From Desulfobacterales bacterium (GTDB lineage Bacteria; Desulfobacterota; Desulfobacteria; Desulfobacterales; JARGFK01), in assembly GCA_029211065.1 (NCBI GenBank), contig JARGFK010000017.1:1-56949 (forward strand): a stretch of DNA of 56,949 bases. The letters run 5' to 3'. The stretch's first letter is position 1, and each line of letters begins with the position of its first letter. This document shows positions 1 to 8,547 of this stretch, one piece after another. A program made the position numbers and the translations under genes. Under the pieces are notes generated by a model. That model was not told where the DNA came from. It saw nothing but the letters and a program-made list of their open reading frames with translations, and searched no databases.

Positions 1-155
1 ATTTTCTTTATGGGGCTTGATACTATATGTTGAAAACTGCTGCTCAATGTCGTCCTAAAAGAGCCGCACCCAAATGATTTTTCCCCAAATGCCTTCAGGC
101 ATCATAAAAACAAAGCTAATCCTTGAAAAGCAGTTGCAGAAGATTGAAGATCAAA

Positions 156-1133
156 TTAGGGAATCAGAATGGTTGATCCCGTTGTCTTACGGCCTTCAAG
201 ATCTCGATGCGCCTGGGCGGCCTCGCTCAGCGGGAAGCTCTGTTTCACAGCAATTTTGACGGCCCCGCTCTCAACAACGCTAAAAAGGTCGCGGGCATGT
301 TCCAGCAAATCTTCCCGCTTTTCGGTATATGTCATTAAACTCGGACGGGTCAGGAATAGTGAACCTTTGAGTCCCAGAATGCCGATATCAATGGGCGCAA
401 CCGCGCCCGAAGACTGGCCAAAAGATACCAGGGTCCCTTTGGGTCGTAAACATTCCAGCGATTTCATAAAGGTTGACCGTCCAACGGAATCATACACAAC
501 GTCAACCCCTTTGCCGGCGGTGATTTCCCTGACCTTTTCTACAAAATCTTCCTCATTGTAATTAATGGGATGGTCGCAGCCGTTTGTCCTGACAATATCT
601 GCCTTTTCCCAGGAACCGACCGTTCCAATGACGATGGCCCCGATATGTTTGGCCCATTGGCATACAATCGAACCGACCCCGCCGGCAGCGGCATGGATCA
701 GGATGCGACTGCCGACGGCAACCGGGTAGCACCCCCGCAGCAAATAGCGGGCGGTCATCCCCTGAAGCATCATGGCGGCGCCTTGCCGGAAAGAAATATT
801 TTCAGGGAGCTTGACGAGACGGTGCGCCGGAATTCGCCGCACCTCGGCATATGCGCCCGGCGGAACACCGGCATAGGCAATCCGGTCCCCAACTGCCGCT
901 TCCGTTACACCTTCGCCGACTGCTTCAACAATACCGGCGCCTTCCAACCCCAGTATCGCCGGCAGGGCCGGCGACGGATAAAGACCGGAGCGTTGGTATA
1001 CATCGATGAAATTCAGGCCCACTGCCTCATGGCGAATAAGCGCCTCTCTCGGCCCCGGTTTTCCCGGATCGTAATCTCGCCACTGCAACACTTCGGGCCC
1101 TCCATTTTTATCCATGATAATCGCTTTCGTCAT
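156..1133 (-). CDS. Zinc-free quinone oxidoreductase (MDR superfamily)
   Basis: A 325-residue medium-chain dehydrogenase/reductase of quinone oxidoreductase (Qor) type. Members transfer a hydride from NAD(P)H to quinones or enones in the cytoplasm. The N-terminal GroES-like fold includes the segment LGLEGAGIVEAVG (about 72-84), and a nucleotide-binding loop AAAGGVGS lies near residue 148, typical of the zinc-independent Qor branch. The four structural-zinc cysteines of alcohol dehydrogenases are not visible. Length fits the family. The ATG is preceded by AAGGAGG at a good distance, which fixes the start. It is transcribed alone, away from the small LapA-type gene upstream on the same strand. 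The true substrate cannot be told from sequence; crotonyl-CoA reductase-like or enone reductase roles remain possible. Confidence 0.85.
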   Translation of the reverse strand: MTKAIIMDKNGGPEVLQWRDYDPGKPGPREALIRHEAVGLNFIDVYQRSGLYPSPALPAILGLEGAGIVEAVGEGVTEAAVGDRIAYAGVPPGAYAEVRRIPAHRLVKLPENISFRQGAAMMLQGMTARYLLRGCYPVAVGSRILIHAAAGGVGSIVCQWAKHIGAIVIGTVGSWEKADIVRTNGCDHPINYNEEDFVEKVREITAGKGVDVVYDSVGRSTFMKSLECLRPKGTLVSFGQSSGAVAPIDIGILGLKGSLFLTRPSLMTYTEKREDLLEHARDLFSVVESGAVKIAVKQSFPLSEAAQAHRDLEGRKTTGSTILIP

Positions 1134-1235
1134 GACAGCCTCCTTGTTTAATTGTTTTATGAATAGTTTCCGATGGGATTATAAAAATGCAATCCCTATA
1201 GCCTTGAGGGTAAAACGGTGGACTCCGGCGTTATC

Positions 1236-1436
1236 CTATTTTTTTCGCAAAGCATGCAGGCTGTGAAGCAGCCATCCAATGAGGAATCCGATTGCCAACA
1301 ACAGAAACATCCATACCAGGCGGGACATCGAAACAGTCCAGAATAAAAAATGTAATTCCACCACAGCGGCATTTTGAATAATGAAAATCAGCGCCAAAGC
1401 AGCCAATATGAGGCTCAACCATAATTTAAAGTTCAT
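1236..1436 (-). CDS. Small LapA/DUF1049-domain membrane protein
   Basis: A 66-residue protein with two hydrophobic helices (about 4-22 and 38-58) around a short polar turn, ending in a basic tail HALRKK. The pattern FIIQNAAVVELHFLFW followed by a second helix matches the lipopolysaccharide-assembly LapA (DUF1049) family, whose members are inner-membrane proteins with the N-x-x-x-V-x-x-x-F/W signature. AGGAGG lies about 8 bases before the ATG. It stands alone between the Qor-like gene and a 296-base gap, with no lapB or LPS genes in view, so the family name does not establish a role in LPS here. Confidence 0.75.
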   Translation of the reverse strand: MNFKLWLSLILAALALIFIIQNAAVVELHFLFWTVSMSRLVWMFLLLAIGFLIGWLLHSLHALRKK

Positions 1437-1668
1437 TCACGGACCTCCTTGTTGGTTTCGATAATATGAATTGTAACACCGAAATCGTTCTCCGGTCCCA
1501 GAGACGGCCTGCCCCAGTCGCCATTTCAGACACACTCGCGCCGTTCAGGCTGTTTCATACATCGTTTATAACAAATAATAATCATCCTTAAAGACTATGC
1601 CACCGAAAAAATAAAAAAGGGACGGTCCGCATCGTTTCCCGATGCTCCCATCACAACGGGGTTTATAA

Positions 1669-1695
1669 TTGACATGCCCGCCTATTTTTTATTAT
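1669..1695 (+). promoter_or_regulatory. Candidate sigma-70 promoter for the adenosine-kinase-family gene
   Basis: A consensus -35 TTGACA (1669-1674) is followed after 15 bases by TATTAT (1690-1695); a 17-base spacing would instead give TTATCA. The ATG of the next gene lies about 38 bases beyond, behind an AGGAGG. The -35 is perfect; the short spacer keeps confidence moderate. Confidence 0.5.
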
Positions 1696-1732
1696 CATCT
1701 CCGGAATTAAGGACAAAAGACAGGAGGGTTAT

Positions 1733-2215
1733 ATGGATTTAAAAACAGTCAAAATTGAAAATCCCAATTCCTTGAATCTGATTTTGGGCCATTCCCATTT
1801 CATTAAATCAGTCGAGGACATTTACGAAGCCATGGTCAACGCGGTACCCATGCCGAATTTCGGCCTGGCCTTTTGCGAAGCTTCCGATAAATGCCTGATA
1901 CGTCATACCGGTACCGATGAAGAACTGATAGAACTGGCCAAAAAAAATGCCGGCGCATTGTCCGCCGGTCACAGCTTTATTTTGTTCATGAAAGACATTT
2001 TTCCGATAAATGTTCTAAATGCCATTAAAAATGTACCGGAAGTCTGCCGCATCTTCTGTGCAACCGCGAACCCCGTTGAGGTCATTATTGCTGAAACGCA
2101 ACAGGGTCGCGGAATTCTTGGGGTTATCGACGGGTACAGTTCAAAAGGGATTGAGTCCCAAACCGACATCGATTCCCGAAAGGATTTGCTCAGAAAATTT
2201 GGTTACAAGCAGTAA
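1733..2215 (+). CDS. Adenosine-specific kinase family protein (PF04008)
   Basis: A 160-residue soluble protein matching the compact PF04008 'adenosine specific kinase' family over its whole length. The family is best known from archaea and anaerobes. The N-terminal strand region, the middle segment with GLAFCEASDKCLIRHTG, the stretch AGHSFILFMKD and the C-terminal ANPVEVIIAET / GRGILGVIDG blocks are recognisable. Members bind adenosine or AMP, but their cellular role is poorly defined. The start is supported by AGGAGG eight bases upstream and by a good promoter. It is monocistronic: about 770 bases without a convincing gene follow. Confidence 0.82.
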   Translation: MDLKTVKIENPNSLNLILGHSHFIKSVEDIYEAMVNAVPMPNFGLAFCEASDKCLIRHTGTDEELIELAKKNAGALSAGHSFILFMKDIFPINVLNAIKNVPEVCRIFCATANPVEVIIAETQQGRGILGVIDGYSSKGIESQTDIDSRKDLLRKFGYKQ

Positions 2216-2833
2216 ACCCGGCAGAGCCGCCCGCCCGCCGAAGGCTTGCGCTTTTATCTTGTACGAATGTCACTTCATACACCCTTTTTCATTCAGAACC
2301 TGAATCCGCCATTGGCTGGATGAAAGCGGTCCAAGATTCGAAGGCTCAAGGGATCACGGTCCGGAAACCCCGCGTGTTTTGTTTGTACATTAGGGGATTG
2401 AAGACCAAGATGTTAGGGTATTTCCTTTTGAGCCTTCTTTGCTTCCAGGCTTTTAATCACTTTTGCTTTCCAGCCTCCCCGCTTCATAACCCATTCGCAT
2501 TTCAATTGAACTATAGACGCCTTTAGCTCTGGGGTTCCTGCCAGGAGCAGGCAGTCTTTCAGGATTATCAAATTATTTGGGCATTGCCAATTATTATATA
2601 TAAAAACAATTGGTTGAATTATATAATACCTTAAATTACCGGCCTAAACACCGCGAAGGATTTCCCTACAAACATTGTAGTTTTTCATCAACAAATGAAA
2701 TATAAACCCTTGTTAGCCCTTTCTGTAACGTTCAATTGTTATTTTTATTAATTGGAATACATAGTATAACTTATTATAAATACTGAAATAGTTTTTTTAT
2801 CAGCCCAACTCGCGGCCCAATAGTCACAATGAG
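2216..2833. other. Long intergenic stretch, no convincing gene
   Basis: Only a 68-codon open frame with low-complexity, Phe/Cys-rich content occurs here (2320-2526), without a ribosome site or recognisable similarity. The right half (2570-2830) is markedly AT-rich, as is common upstream of activator-dependent promoters, and leads into the sigma-54 promoter at 2834. Enhancer sites for the activator would be expected here, but no clear palindrome was found by eye. Confidence 0.6.
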
Positions 2834-2850
2834 TGGCACAATACTTGCTT
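2834..2850 (+). promoter_or_regulatory. Sigma-54 (RpoN) promoter
   Basis: The segment TGGCAC-AATAC-TTGCTT matches the -24/-12 consensus TGGCAC-N5-TTGCW exactly. The invariant GG (2835-2836) and GC (2847-2848) are ten bases apart, as required. It lies about 140 bases upstream of the small RR-rich gene and points towards it. This implies control by a bacterial enhancer-binding protein responding to a signal, surface state or nutrient cue. Confidence 0.8.
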
Positions 2851-2987
2851 TAAATTAAAGCAAGAGTGAACGCTGGCGGTTGATAAACTATCAATCCGGC
2901 CGTTAATAAAAGAGTTTAATTTTGTATAACCAACGAGCTATCCAAAAATTATTTATGCCCAAACAGGCAAAACAGGAATCAGAAGCC

Positions 2988-3176
2988 ATGTTGTTTAAAC
3001 GTTCCGGCGCTGACCGTCGCTCAGAAGTTGACCGACGACAGGTTTACAGCATCGACTACTTCATCCAGGGTGGAGTCGAGCGGCGCAGCGGTTTGGAGCG
3101 CAGAAAAAACCGGAGGGAGCGCAGAAAAGGCTGGGTGCGGGTGAATGAATGGATCAGCGTGCCGGTAAAATCCTGA
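2988..3176 (+). CDS. Small Arg-rich protein with repeated (G/x)xDRR motifs
   Basis: A 62-residue, very basic protein with no known enzymatic domain. It carries repeated arginine-pair motifs (GADRR, EVDRR, VERRSG, LERRKNRRERRKG) spaced about 7-20 residues apart and a WVRVNEWISVPV tail. Similar short 'DRRSGxDRR' proteins recur in deltaproteobacterial genomes, by general knowledge, but have no assigned function; an RNA- or nucleotide-binding role would be a guess. The ATG at 2988 is preferred because AGGAA lies nine bases upstream. Upstream in-frame starts exist at 2955 (ATG) and 2922 (TTG) but lack a ribosome site. A sigma-54 promoter lies upstream and a terminator follows directly. Confidence 0.6.
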   Translation: MLFKRSGADRRSEVDRRQVYSIDYFIQGGVERRSGLERRKNRRERRKGWVRVNEWISVPVKS

Positions 3177-3205
3177 TACAGAAAATAGTGTTTCTGGGAC
3201 TACGC

Positions 3206-3240
3206 AAAAAAGCAGCTGAATACCGGCTGCTTTTTATTTT
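3206..3240 (+). terminator. Intrinsic terminator after the RR-rich gene
   Basis: Stem AAAAAGCAGC (3206-3215) pairs perfectly with GCTGCTTTTT (3226-3235) around a ten-base loop and runs into a T-rich tail. It defines a short sigma-54-driven transcript of about 350-400 bases. Confidence 0.75.
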
Positions 3241-3302
3241 TTTCCTTTTTGCCCGGGGTTGTGGCAAAACGGAGCATAATTTAATAAAAGCCTTGTCGTC
3301 GG

Positions 3303-5219
3303 TCATACGGTCCCCCCCGCAACCGTTCCCTCATAAATCGCCTGTTTGATGCTCCTGGGCTCAATGCAGTCGCCAACACGATGGACTTCATAGCCTGACA
3401 AAGCGAGCTGTTGGTATAGCCTGTTATCGGGTCGATTGCCCATTGCCATCACCACCCGGTCGGCCGCAATGGAAGTTTCTGTCCCCTCATTTCCGCTGAT
3501 CTGCACGCCATTATCGAGAATGCGCACCAGTTTGGCGCCCGTCAGCATCGTAACCTTGTTTTCTTCCAGTTTTTTCAGGATCACTTTGCGGGTAATGGTT
3601 TCAAGATTGACCGCCATTTCGGAAAGCATCTCCACAATGGTGACATTGCAGCCGAGTTCGGCCAGGTACAGGGCCGTCTCGCACCCACTTGCACCGCCGC
3701 CGACAATAACCGTGTTGACCCAATCGGGCTGCCGGCCGTTTTGGATATCATCGACACAAACGACCATTTTACGGTCGACACCTTCTATCTGCGGCAGCAG
3801 CGGCATGGCACCGGTAGCCAGAATGACCACATCGGGACTCGCAGCGCGTATCACGTCCGGCGTGGCTTCACAATTTAAATGAAATTTCACGCCGGCCATG
3901 CGGTTCTGTTTTATAAGGAATTTAATCAGGTTGGAGATTTCTTTTTTAAACCCGGGGACACTCCCGACAATCAGCTTTCCGCCGATAGCCTCCTTTTTTT
4001 CGAACAGGTGGACCTCATGCCCCCTTTTAGCTGCTATCCGGGCGGCATTCAGCCCGCCGGGCCCACTGCCGATCACCAGCACCTTCCTTGCTTTTTCAGC
4101 CGGCTGAAAGTTCAAGCGTTTTTCCCTTCCCAGAACGGGATTGACCAGGCACTCGACCCGACCTTTTCGAAAGATGGACGCCATACAGGTGTTGCAGGCA
4201 ATGCACGACCGTATTTCTTCCAGGCGGCCTGCTTTGGCCTTTTTGGGCATCTCCGGGTCCGCCAAAAGCCCGCGTCCCATGCAGACCAGGTCGGCTGTTT
4301 TCTGCCTGATGATTTTATCGGCCAGAAGCGGATCGTTGATCCGGCCGACCGTCATCACCGGAATTTTCAGCGCGTGTTTAATCTTTGCAGCCGAATCCGC
4401 CAGGCATGCTTTTTTCATAAACATGGGCTGACAGATCCACTCGGGGGTGGCGTCATTGCCGGCGGAAACCTGCACGATATCAATTCCGGCGTTCACCAGA
4501 ATTTTCAGTATCTCGATGCTTTCGGCCACCGTCAGACCGCCGGGGACGAATTCCTGAGCGCTGATTTTAAAAGAAATCGGAAAGTCGCTGCCAACCCGTT
4601 GCCGGACTTCCCGAACAATTTCCCGGGCAAACCGGGCTCTTTTGACGGTATCGCCGCCATAAAGGTCGGTGCGGATGTTTGAAAACCCCGAGAGAAACTG
4701 ATTGATCAGATAACCATGGGCCCCATGGATTTCAATAAGTTCAAAACCGGCTTGGTGCGCCCTTTGGGCGGCAGCCCCGAATTTTTGGACCAGCCCATGA
4801 ATACCGTCAATGCTCAGGGGGGTCACCCGGCACTGAATGGATGGGCAGGGAAGTTCCGAAGGCGCCAGGGGGTCTTGCCCGATGACCCGGGCCGATGTCT
4901 GCCGGCCGCTGTGATGGATCTGAAGCGCCGCAACTGCCCCCTCGGATCTGATCGCAGCGCTTATTTTTGCAAACCCTTCAATGAAGCCGTCATCGTAAAT
5001 CCTGGCCTGGTGGGGGGAAACAATCCCTTCCGGAGAAACCGCGCAGGCCTCGGTGATGACCATGGCCGGCCCGCCGGCCGCCCGGCGGCGGTAATGTTCA
5101 ACGGTCCGGTCCGTGACCGAGCCGTCCGACTCAAACAGAAACGACGCCAGCCCCGGCATCACGATCCGGTTTTCCAGCTTAAGGCGCCGAATCTGAAAAG
5201 GTGTAAACAAGTGTTTCAT
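3303..5219 (-). CDS. NADH:flavin oxidoreductase / 2,4-dienoyl-CoA reductase-like (OYE family)
   Basis: A 638-residue multidomain flavoprotein. Residues 1-330 form an Old Yellow Enzyme TIM barrel (HGAHGYLINQFLS at 165-177, YGGD at 187-190, FMN-binding CMGRGLLADPE near 313-323). A [4Fe-4S] motif C339-x2-C342-x2-C345-x11-C357 follows. The C-terminal FAD/NAD(P)-binding half has dinucleotide folds at VIGSGPGG (382-389) and around IVGGGASGCE. This is the architecture of 2,4-dienoyl-CoA reductase (FadH), trimethylamine dehydrogenase and enoate reductases. The likely role is NAD(P)H-dependent reduction of an enoyl-CoA or related unsaturated substrate in the cytoplasm. Its start overlaps the region of the recD2 stop (TGATATG), so it is translated as the last gene of the trmO-recD2 operon. 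The substrate is not predictable. Confidence 0.88.
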   Translation of the reverse strand: MKHLFTPFQIRRLKLENRIVMPGLASFLFESDGSVTDRTVEHYRRRAAGGPAMVITEACAVSPEGIVSPHQARIYDDGFIEGFAKISAAIRSEGAVAALQIHHSGRQTSARVIGQDPLAPSELPCPSIQCRVTPLSIDGIHGLVQKFGAAAQRAHQAGFELIEIHGAHGYLINQFLSGFSNIRTDLYGGDTVKRARFAREIVREVRQRVGSDFPISFKISAQEFVPGGLTVAESIEILKILVNAGIDIVQVSAGNDATPEWICQPMFMKKACLADSAAKIKHALKIPVMTVGRINDPLLADKIIRQKTADLVCMGRGLLADPEMPKKAKAGRLEEIRSCIACNTCMASIFRKGRVECLVNPVLGREKRLNFQPAEKARKVLVIGSGPGGLNAARIAAKRGHEVHLFEKKEAIGGKLIVGSVPGFKKEISNLIKFLIKQNRMAGVKFHLNCEATPDVIRAASPDVVILATGAMPLLPQIEGVDRKMVVCVDDIQNGRQPDWVNTVIVGGGASGCETALYLAELGCNVTIVEMLSEMAVNLETITRKVILKKLEENKVTMLTGAKLVRILDNGVQISGNEGTETSIAADRVVMAMGNRPDNRLYQQLALSGYEVHRVGDCIEPRSIKQAIYEGTVAGGTV

Positions 5220-5220
5220 A

Positions 5221-7413
5221 TCAGCAAAGCCGGGACCTCAGATGGGTAAAACGTTTCTGGGTTTTGTCGTTGCGCACCGCCATGGCCAGTGCTTTGGGGG
5301 TCCCCACCATCACCACCAGGTTGCGGCCCCTGGTGACGGCCGTATAGATCAGGTTGCGCTGCAGCAGGATATAGTGCTGGGTTAAGACCGGCAAGACCAC
5401 GGCCGGATATTCAGACCCCTGGGATTTGTGCACCGACACGGCGTAGGCCAGCATGATTTCATCCAGTTCGGCATAGTCATAGACCACTTCACGTCCGTCA
5501 AATATTACGATAATTTCCTGGACATCGGCATAAATTCCGGCAATCCGGCCGATATCGCCGTTAAAGACCTCTTTGTCATAATTGTTGCGTACCTGCATCA
5601 CCTTATCGCCGGTGCGATAGGTTCTTTCTCCGCGCAGCACCCCTTCCTCCCCCGGATTCAATGCTTCCTGCAGGCGGGCGTTCAGGTTTCCGGCCCCCAC
5701 CACCCCCTTGTGCATGGGCGTCAACACCTGGATATCATCAACGGGATTCTTGATAAATTCCTTAAACCGGTCGTTGCGGGGGATCCTTTCTTTGACCAGG
5801 GTTAGGATAATATCCAAAACCTTTTCCGGATCTTCCTGCTGGATAAAATAAAAATCGCTTTCCAACCGATCATCGGGCGGTTCCATCGACGGGATAATCC
5901 CGCTGTTGATCTGGTGGGCAGAGACAATGATCCGGCTGGTTCGCTCCTGGCGGAAAATTTCATTTAATTCCACAACCGGCACACACTTGGAAGCAATGAT
6001 GTCGTTGAGTACATTCCCGGCCCCCACGGAAGGCAGCTGATTGACATCCCCCACCAGAATCACGGTGGCATCGTCCGGCACCGATTTTAATAAATGGTGC
6101 ATCAAAATGGTGTCGATCATGGAGGCCTCGTCCACGATCAAAAGATCGCAATCCAGCGGATTTTCAGCGCTGCGCTGAAATCCGCCCTTCTGAAAGCTGA
6201 ATTCCAGTAGCCGGTGAATGGTTTTGGCCTCCCGCCCGGTGGTTTCACTCAGGCGCTTGGCCGCCCGGCCGGTGGGGGCTGCCAGGGCGATCTGCAGATG
6301 CAGCCGGGCGAAAATTTTGATGATCGCCTGGGTGATGGTGGTCTTGCCGGTGCCGGGACCGCCGGTGATGACCATCATCTTGTTATCGAGGGCGCTGCGG
6401 ACAGCCGCCATCTGATTCCGGGCCAGGGTAATGTGAAGCTGTTGCTGAACCCAGGAGACGGCCTTGGCGGAATCGATTTTACGGATCGACTTGGGCGTGT
6501 TCAGCAGCCCTTTGATGCGGCCGGCGACTGCGGTTTCACTGACGTAATACCTGGCCAGGTAAACCGCCGGGTGGTTGCCGGCAAACTCCGCTGTGTTCCG
6601 TTTCAAGTCCTCAATCACAACTTTGCGGCCGGCCGCCAGGCTGGAAATGGCCCTTGCAACCACCCCTGGTTCGACTTGGAGCATTTCGCGACTTTTTTGC
6701 ACCAGCAGCTCATGGGGATAATACACGTGGCCTTCTTCGGCCAGCTGGTCCAGCACATAGAGTACGCCGGATTCGGCCCGCAGTTCGGAATCTTTGCTGA
6801 ATCCGAGTTTTTCGGCAATGCGATCGGCGATGAGAAATCCGATCCCGGAAATATCGCCGGCCAGGCGATACGGATTTTCACGCACAACGGCAATGGAACG
6901 ATTCTTGTATTGCCTAAATATTTTGGTGGCATACCCGGTGCTGACGCCCTGGGACTGTAAAAATACCATCACGTCGCGGATTTCACGCTGCTCGTCCCAG
7001 GCGGCCTTTATCATGGCAATGCGTTTATTACCAATGCCGTCAACCTCGGCCAGCTGTCCGATATTATGCTCGATGATATCCAGGGTTTTACCGCCGAATC
7101 TTTTAACGATGCGTTCGGCCATGACCGGTCCAAGCCCCTTGATCAGACCTGATCCCAGGTATTTTCTGATGCCGAAAATACTGGCCGGAACAACGCTTTT
7201 GTAGGCAGCAACCTTGAACTGCTCGCCGAATTTGGGATGCTGCATCCACTCGCCTTTCATCTCGAGGACTTCACCGGGAACCGGCGCCATCAATGCGCCC
7301 ACAACCGTTACCAGATCGGGCTTCCCGCTCACCTTGACCTTGGCGATGGTAAACCCATTGTCTTCGTTGCTGAAGGTGATTCTTTCGATTTGGCCGGCAA
7401 GATCCGTCAGCAT
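5221..7413 (-). CDS. recD2: RecD2-type ATP-dependent DNA helicase
   Basis: A 730-residue superfamily 1B helicase of the RecD2 subfamily, which acts 5'-3' without RecB and RecC. The N-terminal OB-like and helix-hairpin-helix region (about 1-200) contains repeated G-I-G/G-L-G turns (GLGPVMAERI, VDGIGNKRI). Walker A is GGPGTGKT at 351-358, Walker B is VDEAS at 427-431, and the C-terminal UvrD-like segment has YAVSVHKSQGSEYPAVVLP. Length fits the family. The protein probably unwinds DNA during repair or recombination. The ATG overlaps the end of trmO (ATGCTGA), indicating translational coupling, and the OYE-family gene follows without a gap. Why a helicase sits between a tRNA-modification gene and a flavoprotein is not evident. 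Confidence 0.93.
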   Translation of the reverse strand: MLTDLAGQIERITFSNEDNGFTIAKVKVSGKPDLVTVVGALMAPVPGEVLEMKGEWMQHPKFGEQFKVAAYKSVVPASIFGIRKYLGSGLIKGLGPVMAERIVKRFGGKTLDIIEHNIGQLAEVDGIGNKRIAMIKAAWDEQREIRDVMVFLQSQGVSTGYATKIFRQYKNRSIAVVRENPYRLAGDISGIGFLIADRIAEKLGFSKDSELRAESGVLYVLDQLAEEGHVYYPHELLVQKSREMLQVEPGVVARAISSLAAGRKVVIEDLKRNTAEFAGNHPAVYLARYYVSETAVAGRIKGLLNTPKSIRKIDSAKAVSWVQQQLHITLARNQMAAVRSALDNKMMVITGGPGTGKTTITQAIIKIFARLHLQIALAAPTGRAAKRLSETTGREAKTIHRLLEFSFQKGGFQRSAENPLDCDLLIVDEASMIDTILMHHLLKSVPDDATVILVGDVNQLPSVGAGNVLNDIIASKCVPVVELNEIFRQERTSRIIVSAHQINSGIIPSMEPPDDRLESDFYFIQQEDPEKVLDIILTLVKERIPRNDRFKEFIKNPVDDIQVLTPMHKGVVGAGNLNARLQEALNPGEEGVLRGERTYRTGDKVMQVRNNYDKEVFNGDIGRIAGIYADVQEIIVIFDGREVVYDYAELDEIMLAYAVSVHKSQGSEYPAVVLPVLTQHYILLQRNLIYTAVTRGRNLVVMVGTPKALAMAVRNDKTQKRFTHLRSRLC

Positions 7414-7838
7414 GGTTCATCCCCGATACGGATCCATTCAGGGACGCGAAAAGGTGGGGCTGCCTCATTTTTGGAATTGTAAGACTTGATATCAATAACC
7501 GGGGTGCCGTCAATGGCGTCGATCCTGTCAATCTCAATCATGTTTTCCCTGATCGCCACAATGCGACAAGTGGTCAGGGCGACCAGATTGGGCCTTATGG
7601 GAGAATGGGTGGCAAACACACCGGTCAGGGGGTTGCGTTTGTCTTTGCGGGGATGCACCTGCAGAACGCTGCGCTGCCGGGGGGTGTCGTTTTCATGGAA
7701 CCAGTAAATCACATAAATATGCGAGAAGCCGTCAAGCCCCAAAAGCGCCGCTTCAAATTTCTTTTGGATCTCAATCTGCGTCGTTTGACCCTTTTTCCTG
7801 ACAAAACCCACAGGGAATATTTTATAAGAATCAGTCAT
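7407..7838 (-). CDS. trmO: TrmO-like tRNA (t6A37) methyltransferase
   Basis: A 143-residue TrmO/YaeB-family protein. The family transfers a methyl group from S-adenosylmethionine to threonylcarbamoyladenosine at position 37 of certain tRNAs, using an all-beta fold. Signature blocks visible are LLGLDGFSHIYVIYWFH, the QVHPR segment, the core GVFATHSPIRPNLVALT and the C-terminal DGTPVIDIKSY. E. coli TrmO is longer (about 235 residues) with a C-terminal domain; this single-domain form resembles archaeal and anaerobe homologues, some of which may have other substrates. It is the first gene of a coupled operon with recD2, overlapping it by seven bases. AAGGAT precedes the ATG. Confidence 0.85.
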   Translation of the reverse strand: MTDSYKIFPVGFVRKKGQTTQIEIQKKFEAALLGLDGFSHIYVIYWFHENDTPRQRSVLQVHPRKDKRNPLTGVFATHSPIRPNLVALTTCRIVAIRENMIEIDRIDAIDGTPVIDIKSYNSKNEAAPPFRVPEWIRIGDEPC

Positions 7839-7981
7839 TATCCTTAGCTAACAGGCAAAAATAATATTTGTTTTTAAAAGGCCGATCAGTTAATAATTAT
7901 AATCATGATTTGCTCTATTTGACAATCATCAAATCCGAATCGACGGTGTTTCGGAAGAACTACTTTCAGGAGAATAATCTG

Positions 7982-8512
7982 ATGGGCGATACATTTCCGA
8001 AATTCAAAGTGGCGGCGGTCCAGGCAGCCCCTGTTTTTCTGGATCGCGAACGGACCCTCGACAAGGCCGTCGCCCTGATCCGCGAGGCCTCCCGAAACGG
8101 GGCCGACCTGATCACCTTTCCGGAAGTATTTATTGCCGGATATCCCTACTGGAACCGACTGGAAAATGTCTTTAAGACCACCCCGTTTTTCATCGAACTT
8201 CTTAAAAATTCAGTCTGCGTGCCCGGACCTGTCACCGATCGGTTATGCGAGGCTGCCAAACAGGCGTGCGTTCATGTCGTCATCGGCATCAACGAACGGC
8301 CGGACAACACCCTGAGAACCCTTTACAACACCAACCTTGTCATCGGCCCTGAGGGAAAAATTCTTCTGAAACACCGCAAACTGATGCCTACCTACGCAGA
8401 AAAAGATGTTTTCGCCCTAAAACTCAACCGCACCCCCTGTCTCCCCATCATTGAAGTCGGAAAACCACCGTCATCGATAGACCCCCCATCCGAGGACGAA
8501 CCGGAAAGTTAA
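7982..8512 (+). pseudogene. Nitrilase/carbon-nitrogen hydrolase fragment lacking the catalytic Cys
   Basis: A 176-codon frame clearly related to nitrilases. It begins FKVAAVQAAPVFLDRERTL, contains the catalytic Glu in TFPEVFIAGYPYW and the catalytic Lys in LKHRKLMPTYAEKDVF. Nitrilases run to about 310-350 residues with a C-W-E-N active-site Cys after this point. Here similarity stops right after AEKDVF and is replaced by a short tail rich in Pro, Glu and Ser. Only 35 bases separate it from the next gene, so the rest is not nearby. The ATG is chosen for AGGAG ten bases upstream; an in-frame TTG at 7868 has no support. It is probably a decayed gene, although a stable non-catalytic product cannot be excluded. 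Confidence 0.7.
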
Positions 8513-8547
8513 AAAATAGCACCCCTGATTCAGCAAAGGAGTTTCCC

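Noticed and set aside
74-259. Short plus-strand frame at the window start
   Set aside because: Overlaps the well-supported quinone oxidoreductase gene in antisense and has no similarity.
2320-2526. 68-codon open frame between the adenosine-kinase-family and RR-rich genes
   Set aside because: No ribosome site, odd composition, no recognisable similarity.
6214-6960. Long plus-strand frame antisense to recD2 (248 codons)
   Set aside because: A shadow of a GC-rich coding strand; Gly/Gln-rich with no ribosome site, and recD2 is certain.
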